A stretch of DNA of 8,173 bases, from positions 1 through 8,173 of the forward strand of contig DAIDKG010000442.1 in the NCBI GenBank assembly GCA_027450125.1. The letters are read 5' to 3'. A model generated the notes under the pieces. That model was not told the origin of the DNA. It did no database searches and saw nothing but the letters and a program-made list of their open reading frames with translations. Made by a program: the position numbers and the translations under genes. The stretch is from Bordetella sp. (GTDB lineage Bacteria; Pseudomonadota; Gammaproteobacteria; Burkholderiales; Burkholderiaceae_B). Shown here piece by piece: positions 1-7,462 of the stretch. Positions within the stretch are counted from its first letter, which is position 1. Every line of letters begins with the position of its first letter.

Positions 1-13
1 CTGACGGTTTTTT

Positions 14-17
14 GGAG
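14..17 (+). promoter_or_regulatory. Ribosome binding site of the MFS gene
   Basis: GGAG ends six bases before the ATG at 24. It decides the start: the alternative TTG codon at 12-14 would lie on the Shine-Dalgarno sequence itself. Confidence 0.7.
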
Positions 18-23
18 TTTTCT

Positions 24-1259
24 ATGCCAACCCCCCCGAATTTACATGCGCATGACGCATCACAAACCGACATTTCCCGCGGCATGGTGCTGCTGCTGGC
101 CCTGGGTGCCGGCCTGGGCGTGGCGTCCATCTACTACTGCCAGCCCCTGCTCGGCATCCTCGGCGCAGACCTGCACGCCAGCGATCAGGCCCTGGGCTGG
201 ATTCCCACGCTGACCCAGCTGGGTTACGCCTTCGGCACGCTCTTGCTGGCTCCTCTGGGCGACCGCCACGACCGCAGGCGTGTCATCCTGGTCAAAGCGC
301 TGCTGCTGGCCGTCGCGCTGCTCGCCTCCAGCATGGCACCTTCGCTCCCGTTGATGCTGGTCTCCAGTTTCGCCCTGGGCCTGGTCGCCACGGTCGCCCA
401 GGACATCGTGCCCGCAGCGGCCACGCTGGCCCCTGCGGCGCGGCGTGGCCACATCGTGGGCAGCGTCATGACCGGGCTGCTGCTGGGCATCCTGCTGTCG
501 CGCGTGGCCAGCGGCGTCATTGCCGAATATCTCGGCTGGCGCATCATGTTCGGCCTGGCCGCCGTCGCCGTCCTGGCACTGGCCGCGGCCATGTGGCGCA
601 AGCTGCCGCGCTTTCCGGTCACCGCACAAATGTCCTACGGCCGGCTGCTGGCCTCGCTGCTTACGCTCTGGAAGCAATATCCGGCGCTGCGCCGCGCCAC
701 CTTGGCGCAGGGCCTGCTGTGCGTGGCGTTCAGCGCGTTCTGGTCCACCCTGGCCGTCATGCTGCATGATGCGCCCTTCCACCTGGGCGCCAGCGTCGCC
801 GGTGCCTTCGGCCTGGCAGGCGCCGCGGGCGCGCTGGCCGCCCCCCTGGCCGGCCGCGTCGCCGATCGGCACGGCCCCGAGCCCGTCACGCGGCTGGGCG
901 CCGGCCTGACCGTCCTGGCCTTCATCGGCTTGTTCCTGGGCAGCGGGCTGCAACCCCATGCCGCCCTCTGGGCACTGGGCATCGGCTCGGTCGTATTCGA
1001 CCTGGGCATACAGAGTTCCCTGATTTCGCACCAGACCATCGTCTTCGGCCTGGATCACGCTTCCCGCAGCCGGCTCAATGCCGTGCTGCTCACCGGCATG
1101 TTCATCGGCATGTCGCTGGGATCCGCGCTAGGCAATGCCGTGCTGGCGCGTTGGCACTGGCAAGGCGTCACCCTGCTGGCCGCGGCGGCGGCCCTGGGCG
1201 CCTTGGCGCTGCGCCTGCGGCGTGCGCCCCCCTGCAGGCTCGCACCCGCCGGGCAATAG
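24..1259 (+). CDS. MFS transporter, DHA1-type efflux permease
   Basis: A 411-residue inner-membrane protein of the major facilitator superfamily, probably a proton-driven exporter of a small molecule; the substrate cannot be read from the sequence. It shows about twelve hydrophobic segments, with the usual break near residues 190-220 where the two six-helix halves meet. The loop after helix 2 carries the MFS motif A in the form GDRHDRRR (residues 79-86), and a degenerate second copy, GRVADRHG, sits at 277-284 in the second half. The IYYCQPLL stretch (36-43) at helix 1 is typical of a subfamily usually annotated only as 'MFS transporter'. I start at the ATG at 24 because GGAG at 14-17 lies six bases upstream; the TTG at 12 overlaps that site and is unlikely. 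The gene is monocistronic as far as the window shows, and converges on moeB. Family is sure; function is not. Confidence 0.9.
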   Translation: MPTPPNLHAHDASQTDISRGMVLLLALGAGLGVASIYYCQPLLGILGADLHASDQALGWIPTLTQLGYAFGTLLLAPLGDRHDRRRVILVKALLLAVALLASSMAPSLPLMLVSSFALGLVATVAQDIVPAAATLAPAARRGHIVGSVMTGLLLGILLSRVASGVIAEYLGWRIMFGLAAVAVLALAAAMWRKLPRFPVTAQMSYGRLLASLLTLWKQYPALRRATLAQGLLCVAFSAFWSTLAVMLHDAPFHLGASVAGAFGLAGAAGALAAPLAGRVADRHGPEPVTRLGAGLTVLAFIGLFLGSGLQPHAALWALGIGSVVFDLGIQSSLISHQTIVFGLDHASRSRLNAVLLTGMFIGMSLGSALGNAVLARWHWQGVTLLAAAAALGALALRLRRAPPCRLAPAGQ

Positions 1260-1265
1260 CAATAC

Positions 1266-1307
1266 TCAGCGGGGCCGTGCCTGGGCATGGCCCCGCTGAC
1301 GGGTTTT
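1266..1307 (+). terminator. Intrinsic terminator between convergent MFS gene and moeB
   Basis: A perfect 11-base inverted repeat (TCAGCGGGGCC at 1266-1276, GGCCCCGCTGA at 1289-1299) extends inward by a G-T wobble and three more pairs to a CTGG tetraloop at 1281-1284. It begins seven bases after the transporter stop codon and is followed by CGGG then TTTT. The T-run is short and offset, so termination may be imperfect. On the other strand the same hairpin lies just past the moeB stop codon, but what follows it there is only weakly T-rich. It probably serves the transporter chiefly and moeB secondarily. Confidence 0.75.
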
Positions 1308-1308
1308 G

Positions 1309-2073
1309 TCAGGCAGCAAGCGATCGATGCCCGCAGACCGGACAGGCGGGGTCGCGCCGGAACTTGACGGCATGCCATTGCATCGTCAGCGCGTCCAGCT
1401 GCAGCAGGCGCCCTACCAGCGGCTCGCCCAGGCCCATCAGCACCTTCATGGCCTCGGCCGCCTGCATGCTGCCGACGATGCCGACCAGCGGCGCGAAAAC
1501 CCCCGTGGTCGCGCAGCTGATCTCGTCGACCTCGTCGGCCTCTTCGGGAAACAGGCAGTGGTAGCAAGGCGCATCGTCGCGCCGCAGGTCGTAGACGCTG
1601 ACCTGCCCGTCAAAGCGGATGGCCGCGCCCGATACCAGCGGCTTGCGGCGATGCACGCAAGCGCGGTTGATGGCGTGGCAGGTCGTGAAGTTGTCCGAGC
1701 AGTCGAGCACGATGTCGGCCGCGGCGACCGCCTCGTCCAGGGCATCGCCCTGCAAACGCGCGACGCGGGCATCGACCCGGGTCTCGGGATTGAACGCGGC
1801 CAGCATGTCGCGGCCCGATTCGGCCTTGGGCCGGCCCAGGCTGGCCGTGGTGTGCAGGATCTGGCGCTGCAGGTTGCTGAGCTCGACCTTGTCGTCGTCG
1901 GCCAAGGTGATGCGGCCTACGCCGGCGGTGGCCAGGTACAGGGCGGCGGGCGAACCCAGGCCGCCTGCGCCGATCACCAGCGCATGGGCGGCAAGCAGTT
2001 TTTCCTGTCCCTCGATGCCCAGCTCGTCGAGCAGGATATGGCGCGCATAGCGCAACAGTTGCTGATCGTTCAT
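1309..2073 (-). CDS. moeB: MoeB/ThiF-family sulfur-carrier adenylyltransferase
   Basis: A 254-residue cytoplasmic E1-like enzyme that uses ATP to adenylate the C-terminal glycine of a small sulfur carrier (MoaD in molybdopterin synthesis, or ThiS in thiazole synthesis). Visible features in order: nucleotide-binding loop GAGGLGS at 35-41, acidic DDD at 59-61, NLQRQ with the ATP-contacting arginine at R70, DCSDN at 124-128, the conserved cysteine C187 before ATTGVFAPLVG, and two zinc-binding CxxC pairs at C170/C173 and C244/C247. Length and cysteine spacing match E. coli MoeB closely. It has no C-terminal rhodanese domain, unlike longer MoeZ/MOCS3 forms. It is the last gene of the leftward block but lies beyond a terminator, and no good Shine-Dalgarno precedes the ATG at 2073. 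No moaD, moaE or thiS is nearby, so the MoeB versus ThiF choice rests on similarity alone. Confidence 0.88.
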   Translation of the reverse strand: MNDQQLLRYARHILLDELGIEGQEKLLAAHALVIGAGGLGSPAALYLATAGVGRITLADDDKVELSNLQRQILHTTASLGRPKAESGRDMLAAFNPETRVDARVARLQGDALDEAVAAADIVLDCSDNFTTCHAINRACVHRRKPLVSGAAIRFDGQVSVYDLRRDDAPCYHCLFPEEADEVDEISCATTGVFAPLVGIVGSMQAAEAMKVLMGLGEPLVGRLLQLDALTMQWHAVKFRRDPACPVCGHRSLAA

Positions 2074-2090
2074 GAGCCGTTCGCGTTCGC

Positions 2091-2125
2091 AAAACCAAGA
2101 GGCCCAGTCGGTGACTGGGCCTCTT
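2091..2125 (-). terminator. Intrinsic terminator after ctpA
   Basis: A perfect 13-base stem (2097-2109 with 2113-2125) closes on a three-base loop. Read leftward, it starts six bases after the ctpA stop codon and runs into TTGGTTTTGCG, a T-rich tract. It is directional: on the plus strand the bases after the stem (TGACGATTA) are not a T-tract. The T-rich tract ends only 17 bases before the moeB ATG, so it sits inside the apparent ctpA-moeB transcription unit. Confidence 0.8.
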
Positions 2126-2131
2126 TGACGA

Positions 2132-3688
<1,557 letters not shown>

Positions 3689-3693
3689 GCACA

Positions 3694-3699
3694 CTTCCT
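3694..3699 (-). promoter_or_regulatory. Ribosome binding site of ctpA
   Basis: AGGAAG on the minus strand, five bases before the ATG at 3688, in the 28-base gap after the envC-like gene. It fixes the start and excludes the longer in-frame reading, which has no such site. Confidence 0.7.
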
Positions 3700-3716
3700 G
3701 AGTTGGGGCCCGAGGC

Positions 3717-5264
3717 CTAACGGGCCAGCCACTGAGCCGGATCGACCGGCCTGCCTTGGTAGCGAATTTCGAAGTATAGGCCCGATTCCACCTGCCCGCC
3801 CGTGGAACCCACCGTGGCAATCTCGTCGCCGGCGGAAACCGGATCGCCCACGTGCTTGAGCAGGCTCTGGTTGTAGCCGTAGACCGTCATGTAATGCCGG
3901 CCGTTGTCGATGATCATGAGATTGCCGAAGCCGCGCAGCCAGTCGGCGTAGACCACCACGCCGGCGGCGACCGACCTGACCGGCGTACCGGCGGGGGCGC
4001 GCAGCACGATGCCGCGCCATACCCCGCCGTCGGGCCGTCCCAGGCCGAAACGGCCCTGGGGCACGCCGCCGGCCACCGGCATCATCAGGCCGTGCTTGAG
4101 ACCCGTGCCGGTGACGTGGGGGCCATGCACGGGCGATTCGGTGTCTTCCTGCGGACTGCCGCCCTGCTGGGCGACGGCCGAGGGCTGGCCGGACGGTTGG
4201 GGGGCCGGCGCCTCGGGCACCTGCTGCGCTTGCGGCCGGGCCGGCTGCAGCAGCGAGGGCGGCGTCAGGCGCGGCGTGCTCGATTCGGTCAGGCGCGGCT
4301 GCAAGCCGCCGGGATTATCTTGGGTGGCCTGGTCGTTTGCGCTCGCGGCGGCGGCCGCGCGGCGCGCCTGCTCGGCGGCCAGCTGTGCCTGCCTGGCTTG
4401 CTGCGCCTTGCGGGCGATTTCCGCCTGGCGGGCCTGCTCGGCCTGCCGCGCAAGTTCCGCCTTGCGCGCCTGCTCGGCCTTGCGGGCTTGCTCGGCCCGG
4501 CGCGCCGCCTCCTCGGCAGCCTGGCGCGCGATGGCGACCTGCAGGTCGTCGATCAGGTGCGTCATGCGCTGATCGTCCCGGCCCAGCTTGCCGGCCTCGG
4601 CGCGCTGGGCCTGGAGCTGGCCCTCGATGCGGGCCAGCACGCCGGCGCGCGCTTTCTGCTCGGCCAGGAGCTTGCCCTTCTGGGCGGCGGTTTCGCTGGC
4701 CACGCGCGCGAGTTCGGAGCGGCGATTGGCGGCGGACGACTGCAGCTGGGCCATGCGGTCGAGTTCGGCGCGCAGCGCTGCAAGCGCCTTGGCGCGCGCC
4801 TGGGAGACGAAATCCAGATAACCCAGGTTGCGGCCCAGTTGCTGCGGATCGCCGCCCGACAGCAATGCGGCCCACGGCGACAGGCCGCTGGCGTACTCGG
4901 CGCGCAGCTGGCGGGCCAGTTCGTCGCGGCGCCGGGCCAGCACGATCTGCTCGGCCGCGATCTGCTTCTCGATATTGGTCAGGTCGGCTTGCGCGCGGCG
5001 CTGTGCCAGGCCCAGGTCGCGCAGCTGCAGATCGATGCGGGATATGGCGGTTTCCGACGCGCGCAGCGCGTCGGCGGCGTCCTTGCGGGCCGCCTCGCGC
5101 GCATCGATTTCTTTCTGCAGGGCGCCGATGCGCTCGCGCAGGGAGGCCTGGCGCCGTTCGGCCTGGGTCTGCTGCCTGGCCAGGTCCGCAGCCGGCGCCG
5201 CGCAGGCCGAGGCGGCGGCCAGCATCAGCGCCGCCGCCCAAGTGCATCCAGCCATCCGGCGCAT
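3717..5264 (-). CDS. envC: EnvC-like murein hydrolase activator, degenerate M23/LytM domain
   Basis: A 515-residue periplasmic protein expected to activate N-acetylmuramyl-L-alanine amidases during daughter-cell separation, as E. coli EnvC does with FtsEX. A signal peptide covers about 1-23 (hydrophobic core, then ACAAPA). A long Ala/Gln/Arg/Glu-rich coiled coil runs from about 27 to 250, followed by seven hexapeptide repeats at 254-295, a Pro/Gln/Ser-rich linker (315-380) and a C-terminal LytM domain (390-515). The domain resembles EnvC (ADWLRGFG, VYGYNQS, LYFEIR) and lacks the M23 zinc ligands: the HxxxD site reads WRGIV (416-420) and the HxH site reads GLY (495-497). It should therefore be an activator rather than a peptidase. 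The ATG at 5264 follows the gpmA stop by 14 bases with a weak GGAC-type ribosome site; a second in-frame ATG at 5255 is possible. Many pipelines would call it simply 'M23 peptidase'. Confidence 0.9.
   Translation of the reverse strand: MRRMAGCTWAAALMLAAASACAAPAADLARQQTQAERRQASLRERIGALQKEIDAREAARKDAADALRASETAISRIDLQLRDLGLAQRRAQADLTNIEKQIAAEQIVLARRRDELARQLRAEYASGLSPWAALLSGGDPQQLGRNLGYLDFVSQARAKALAALRAELDRMAQLQSSAANRRSELARVASETAAQKGKLLAEQKARAGVLARIEGQLQAQRAEAGKLGRDDQRMTHLIDDLQVAIARQAAEEAARRAEQARKAEQARKAELARQAEQARQAEIARKAQQARQAQLAAEQARRAAAAASANDQATQDNPGGLQPRLTESSTPRLTPPSLLQPARPQAQQVPEAPAPQPSGQPSAVAQQGGSPQEDTESPVHGPHVTGTGLKHGLMMPVAGGVPQGRFGLGRPDGGVWRGIVLRAPAGTPVRSVAAGVVVYADWLRGFGNLMIIDNGRHYMTVYGYNQSLLKHVGDPVSAGDEIATVGSTGGQVESGLYFEIRYQGRPVDPAQWLAR
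4380..4505 (-). repeat. 18-base tandem repeat in the envC-like gene (seven hexapeptide units)
   Basis: Seven consecutive units of the form A-R-[KRQ]-A-[EQ]-[QLI] encode residues 254-295 of the EnvC-like protein (ARRAEQ, ARKAEQ, ARKAEL, ARQAEQ, ARQAEI, ARKAQQ, ARQAQL). The DNA units are imperfect, differing mainly at the variable codons. The segment should form a charged helix of the kind found in TolA, at the junction between the coiled coil and the flexible linker. Confidence 0.8.
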
Positions 5265-5278
5265 CGTCGTCCGTCCGC

Positions 5279-6028
5279 TTATTTCTTGGCCTTGCCCTGC
5301 GCGGCCACCGCGGCCATGGCCGCCTCGATTTGCGCGGGATCGCCCAGATAATAGTGGCGGATGGGCTTGAGATCGTCGTCCAGCTCGTACACCAGCGGCT
5401 GCCCGGTGGGAATGTTCAGGCCGACGATGTCGTCCTCGGACATGCCATCCAGGTATTTGATGAGCGCGCGCAGGCTGTTGCCGTGAGCGGCGACCAGCAC
5501 CTTGCGGCCCGCGCGGATGGCCGGGGCGATGGAATCGTTCCAGAACGGCAGCACGCGCGCCACGGTGTCCTTCAGGCACTCGGTGGCAGGCAGTTCGCCG
5601 GCCGGCACGCGGGCATAGCGCGGGTCGAAACGCGCGTGGCGCGGATCGTCCAGGGCCAGGGGTTCGGGCGCGATCGCGTAGGCGCGGCGCCAGACGAGCA
5701 CCTGCTCTTCGCCGAACTTGGCGGCGGTCTCGGCCTTGTTCAGGCCCTGCAGAGCGCCGTAATGGCGCTCGTTCAGGCGCCAGGAATTGCCCACCGGGGT
5801 GTACATGGCATCCATGGCGTCGAGCGCGATCCAGAGGGTGCGGATGGCACGCTTGAGCACCGAGGTGAAGGCCAGATCGAAGGAATAGCCCTCTTTCTTG
5901 AGCAGCAGGCCTGCCTGGCGGGCCTGTTCGCGGCCGGTGTCGGTAAGATCGACGTCGGTCCAGCCGGTGAAGCGGTTTTCAAGGTTCCATTGGCTTTCGC
6001 CGTGGCGCATCAGAACGAGTTTGTGCAT
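5279..6028 (-). CDS. gpmA: 2,3-bisphosphoglycerate-dependent phosphoglycerate mutase
   Basis: A 249-residue cytoplasmic glycolytic enzyme interconverting 3- and 2-phosphoglycerate through a phosphohistidine intermediate. It covers the full length of the family (E. coli GpmA is about 250). Visible features: LMRHGES at 6-12 with the phosphoryl-accepting H9 beside R8, R60 in LKRAIRT, the LNERHYG block with E87 and R88, and H182 in AAHGNS, which completes the catalytic pair. The ATG at 6028 gives the canonical [11 protein letters not shown] start; in-frame extension to 6163 runs through the divergent promoter region and is rejected. No clear Shine-Dalgarno precedes the ATG, and a small GC hairpin lies just upstream. 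It heads the leftward block, with the envC-like gene 14 bases behind. In many gammaproteobacteria the unrelated cofactor-independent mutase gpmI occupies this place. Confidence 0.96.
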   Translation of the reverse strand: MHKLVLMRHGESQWNLENRFTGWTDVDLTDTGREQARQAGLLLKKEGYSFDLAFTSVLKRAIRTLWIALDAMDAMYTPVGNSWRLNERHYGALQGLNKAETAAKFGEEQVLVWRRAYAIAPEPLALDDPRHARFDPRYARVPAGELPATECLKDTVARVLPFWNDSIAPAIRAGRKVLVAAHGNSLRALIKYLDGMSEDDIVGLNIPTGQPLVYELDDDLKPIRHYYLGDPAQIEAAMAAVAAQGKAKK

Positions 6029-6035
6029 GGTAGGG

Positions 6036-6050
6036 GCGCCCGCCGGGCGC
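6036..6050 (-). other. GC hairpin just upstream of the gpmA start
   Basis: A perfect six-pair stem GCGCCC/GGGCGC with a three-base loop ends seven bases before the gpmA ATG, where a ribosome site would normally lie. It may influence gpmA translation. In such GC-rich DNA a short hairpin can also arise by chance. Confidence 0.4.
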
Positions 6051-6080
6051 GGGAATTGTGGAGAATTCGAGTGAAACAAC

Positions 6081-6097
6081 CCGGTCTTCAGAACCGG
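6081..6097. promoter_or_regulatory. Interrupted palindrome in the divergent promoter region
   Basis: CCGG-TCT-TC-AGA-A-CCGG is a near-perfect inverted repeat with one extra base, midway between gpmA and the rhodanese gene. It could be a protein-binding operator or a hairpin in the gpmA leader. No known regulator site is recognised. Confidence 0.3.
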
Positions 6098-6111
6098 TAA
6101 CACTCTCATTT

Positions 6112-6117
6112 TATAAT
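6112..6117 (+). promoter_or_regulatory. Candidate -10 box for the rhodanese-grxC-secB block
   Basis: A consensus TATAAT sits in the only AT-rich patch of the divergent region (about 6106-6120). It would place transcription start near 6124, giving a leader of about 57 bases. No convincing -35 box lies 16-18 bases upstream. On the minus strand the same patch reads TATAAA/TAAAAT, five of six matches, so it could also be the -10 of gpmA, with overlapping back-to-back promoters. Confidence 0.35.
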
Positions 6118-6167
6118 TGACTGCTTTGCCCAGGGATCTTTCGCCTTGCGCATGCGTAACCAAATCC

Positions 6168-6174
6168 AGGAAAG
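6168..6174 (+). promoter_or_regulatory. Ribosome binding site of the rhodanese gene
   Basis: AGGAAAG lies six bases before the GTG at 6181, with its AGGA core nine bases away. It supports the non-ATG start; the first in-frame ATG codons lie inside the membrane segment or the rhodanese domain. Confidence 0.6.
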
Positions 6175-6180
6175 CCTCCC

Positions 6181-6612
6181 GTGAACGTAGTGGATCTTCT
6201 GCACTTCCTGCTCGACAAGAGCAACATTTTCTTTGTCATCATCGCCGTCGTCTCGGGTGCAATGCTGGCCTTTCCGAACCTGCGCAACGGCCGCGCAAGC
6301 GGCGGGCTGAGCACGTCCGAAGCCATCCAGATGAGCAACCAGCAACAGGCGGTATGGGTCGACGTGCGTCCCGCCGAGCAGTTCCAGGCCGGCCATATCG
6401 CCCAGGCGCGCAGCCTGCCGGCCGCCGACGTCGAGCAGAAAGTCTCCAGCCTGCCCAAGAACAAGCCGCTCATCCTGGTGTGCGAGCAGGGCCGGGATGC
6501 CCCGCGCATTGCCGCGCGCCTGCGTGCCCAGGGCTACGCCGATGCCAAGGCGCTGCAGGGCGGCATGAAGGCCTGGTTCACGGCGGGCCTGCCCGTAACG
6601 CAAAAAAGCTGA
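6181..6612 (+). CDS. Membrane-anchored rhodanese-domain protein (YibN-like)
   Basis: A 143-residue single-domain rhodanese with an N-terminal transmembrane helix at about 15-31 ([17 protein letters not shown]). The rhodanese fold spans about 43-140: strand and loop [16 protein letters not shown] (58-73), the active-site loop CEQGRD with the sulfur-accepting cysteine C101 (101-106), and the closing [15 protein letters not shown] block (125-139). It should accept sulfur as a persulfide or bind a protein partner; the true substrate is unknown, as for most rhodaneses. Size, anchor and position upstream of grxC-secB match E. coli YibN. The start is GTG with AGGAAAG upstream. It heads the rightward block; grxC begins 19 bases after its stop codon. 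Confidence 0.88.
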   Translation: MNVVDLLHFLLDKSNIFFVIIAVVSGAMLAFPNLRNGRASGGLSTSEAIQMSNQQQAVWVDVRPAEQFQAGHIAQARSLPAADVEQKVSSLPKNKPLILVCEQGRDAPRIAARLRAQGYADAKALQGGMKAWFTAGLPVTQKS

Positions 6613-6631
6613 TTCCTCCACAGGAAAAATC

Positions 6632-6889
6632 ATGCAAAAAGTCGTCATGTACAGCACGGACTACTGCCCCTATTGCCAGCGCGCCGAGGCGCTGCTCAAG
6701 GCGCGCGGCGTGACCGACCTGGAAAAGATCCGCATCGACCACGACCCCGCCCAGCGCCAGGCCATGATCGAGCGCACCGGCCGGCGCACCGTGCCGCAGA
6801 TCTACATCGGCGCCACCCATGTCGGCGGCTGCGACGACCTGGTCGCCCTGGACCGCCGGGACGGCCTGCTGCCCCTGCTCAACGGCTGA
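6632..6889 (+). CDS. grxC: Glutaredoxin 3 family dithiol glutaredoxin
   Basis: An 85-residue cytoplasmic thiol-disulfide oxidoreductase that uses glutathione to reduce disulfides and mixed disulfides, including those of enzymes such as ribonucleotide reductase. The class I active site CPYC lies at 12-15. The glutathione-binding elements TVP (53-55, with the cis-proline) and GGCDD (65-69) are both present. Length is typical for the family. Cysteine C67 after the GG is a third cysteine outside the active site. AGGA at 6622-6625 lies six bases before the ATG. The gene sits between the rhodanese and secB, as in E. coli. All expected residues are present. Confidence 0.95.
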   Translation: MQKVVMYSTDYCPYCQRAEALLKARGVTDLEKIRIDHDPAQRQAMIERTGRRTVPQIYIGATHVGGCDDLVALDRRDGLLPLLNG

Positions 6890-6901
6890 CCTCCCTTTTT
6901 T
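6858..6901 (+). terminator. Possible weak attenuator between grxC and secB
   Basis: GGGA-(C)-GG at 6858-6864, inside the 3' end of grxC, can pair with CCTCCC at 6890-6895, directly followed by six T residues (6896-6901). The stem is short, has a bulge and closes a large loop, so it is at best a partial terminator. The bases 6890-6910 are otherwise almost pure pyrimidine. Confidence 0.22.
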
Positions 6902-6928
6902 CTCGCCCCACCAATCAACGGAACTTTC

Positions 6929-7447
6929 ATGGCCGACGATCAAAACAACCAGCAAGACTCCGATGCTCCTGCCTTCAACATGCAGCGCGTCTACCTGAAG
7001 GACCTCTCGCTGGAGATGCCCAACGCGCCGCACATCTTCCTGGAGCAGGAAACGCCCCAGGTCGAAGTCAGCGTCAATGTCGGCGGCCAGCGACTGGCCG
7101 AGACGGTGTTCGAATCGACCGTCACCGCCACCGTCACCACCCGCATCAACGACAAGGTGCTGTATCTGGTCGAGGCCACCCAGGCCGCCATTTTCGAGCT
7201 GGCCAACATCCCGGCCGAGCAGATGGACCCCATCCTGGGCATCGTGTGCCCGACCATGGTCTATCCGTACCTGCGCGCCAATGTGGCCGACGCCATCACC
7301 CGCACTTCGCTGCCCCCGCTGCATCTGGCCGAAGTCAACTTCCAGGCGCTGTACGAGCAGCAGATCGCCCAGCTCCAGCAGCAAGGCGATGCCGCCAACG
7401 GCAGCGACTCCGGCATCATCCTGCCGCCGGGCGCCACGCGCCAGTAA
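6929..7447 (+). CDS. secB: SecB protein-export chaperone
   Basis: A 172-residue cytoplasmic chaperone that works as a tetramer, holds precursor proteins unfolded and delivers them to SecA. Family landmarks are in order: [19 protein letters not shown] (residues 16-34), the alternating beta-strand block around VTATVTTRI, the [29 protein letters not shown] stretch (about 88-115) and [18 protein letters not shown] (127-144). An acidic, Asn/Gln-rich N-terminus precedes the domain, and a low-complexity tail (about 150-172) follows, where E. coli SecB also has a mobile tail. It is slightly longer than the E. coli protein (155 residues). Only a weak GGA (6920-6922) lies before the ATG. Its place between grxC and gpsA is the conserved proteobacterial order. 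Confidence 0.96.
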   Translation: MADDQNNQQDSDAPAFNMQRVYLKDLSLEMPNAPHIFLEQETPQVEVSVNVGGQRLAETVFESTVTATVTTRINDKVLYLVEATQAAIFELANIPAEQMDPILGIVCPTMVYPYLRANVADAITRTSLPPLHLAEVNFQALYEQQIAQLQQQGDAANGSDSGIILPPGATRQ

Positions 7448-7462
7448 GCCGCTCCCGCCGTC

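Noticed and set aside
3689..3820. N-terminal extension of CtpA by 44 codons
   Set aside because: It would overlap the 3' end of the envC-like gene, lacks a ribosome site and would bury the signal segment; the ATG at 3688 has AGGAAG at the right distance.
5196..5213. Lipoprotein signal (ASAC) in the EnvC-like protein
   Set aside because: The position three before the cysteine is Ala, not Leu/Val/Ile, so the lipobox is poor; an ordinary signal peptidase site after ACA or APA is more likely.
3852..5351. A 499-codon open frame on the plus strand, opposite the envC-like gene
   Set aside because: It is antisense to a well-supported gene; its Leu/Gly/Arg-rich translation has no recognisable domain and arises from high GC content and biased codon use.
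5265..5579. N-terminal extension of the EnvC-like protein into gpmA
   Set aside because: The extension is the off-frame reading of gpmA, and a signal peptide begins at the ATG at 5264.
4337..6100. A 587-codon open frame on the plus strand spanning the envC-like gene and gpmA
   Set aside because: It is antisense to two recognised genes and its product is Arg/Pro/Ala low-complexity, typical of a GC-rich shadow frame.
6029..6163. N-terminal extension of GpmA across the promoter region
   Set aside because: The family starts a few residues before LMRHGE, as the ATG at 6028 gives; the upstream reading contains the AT-rich promoter patch.
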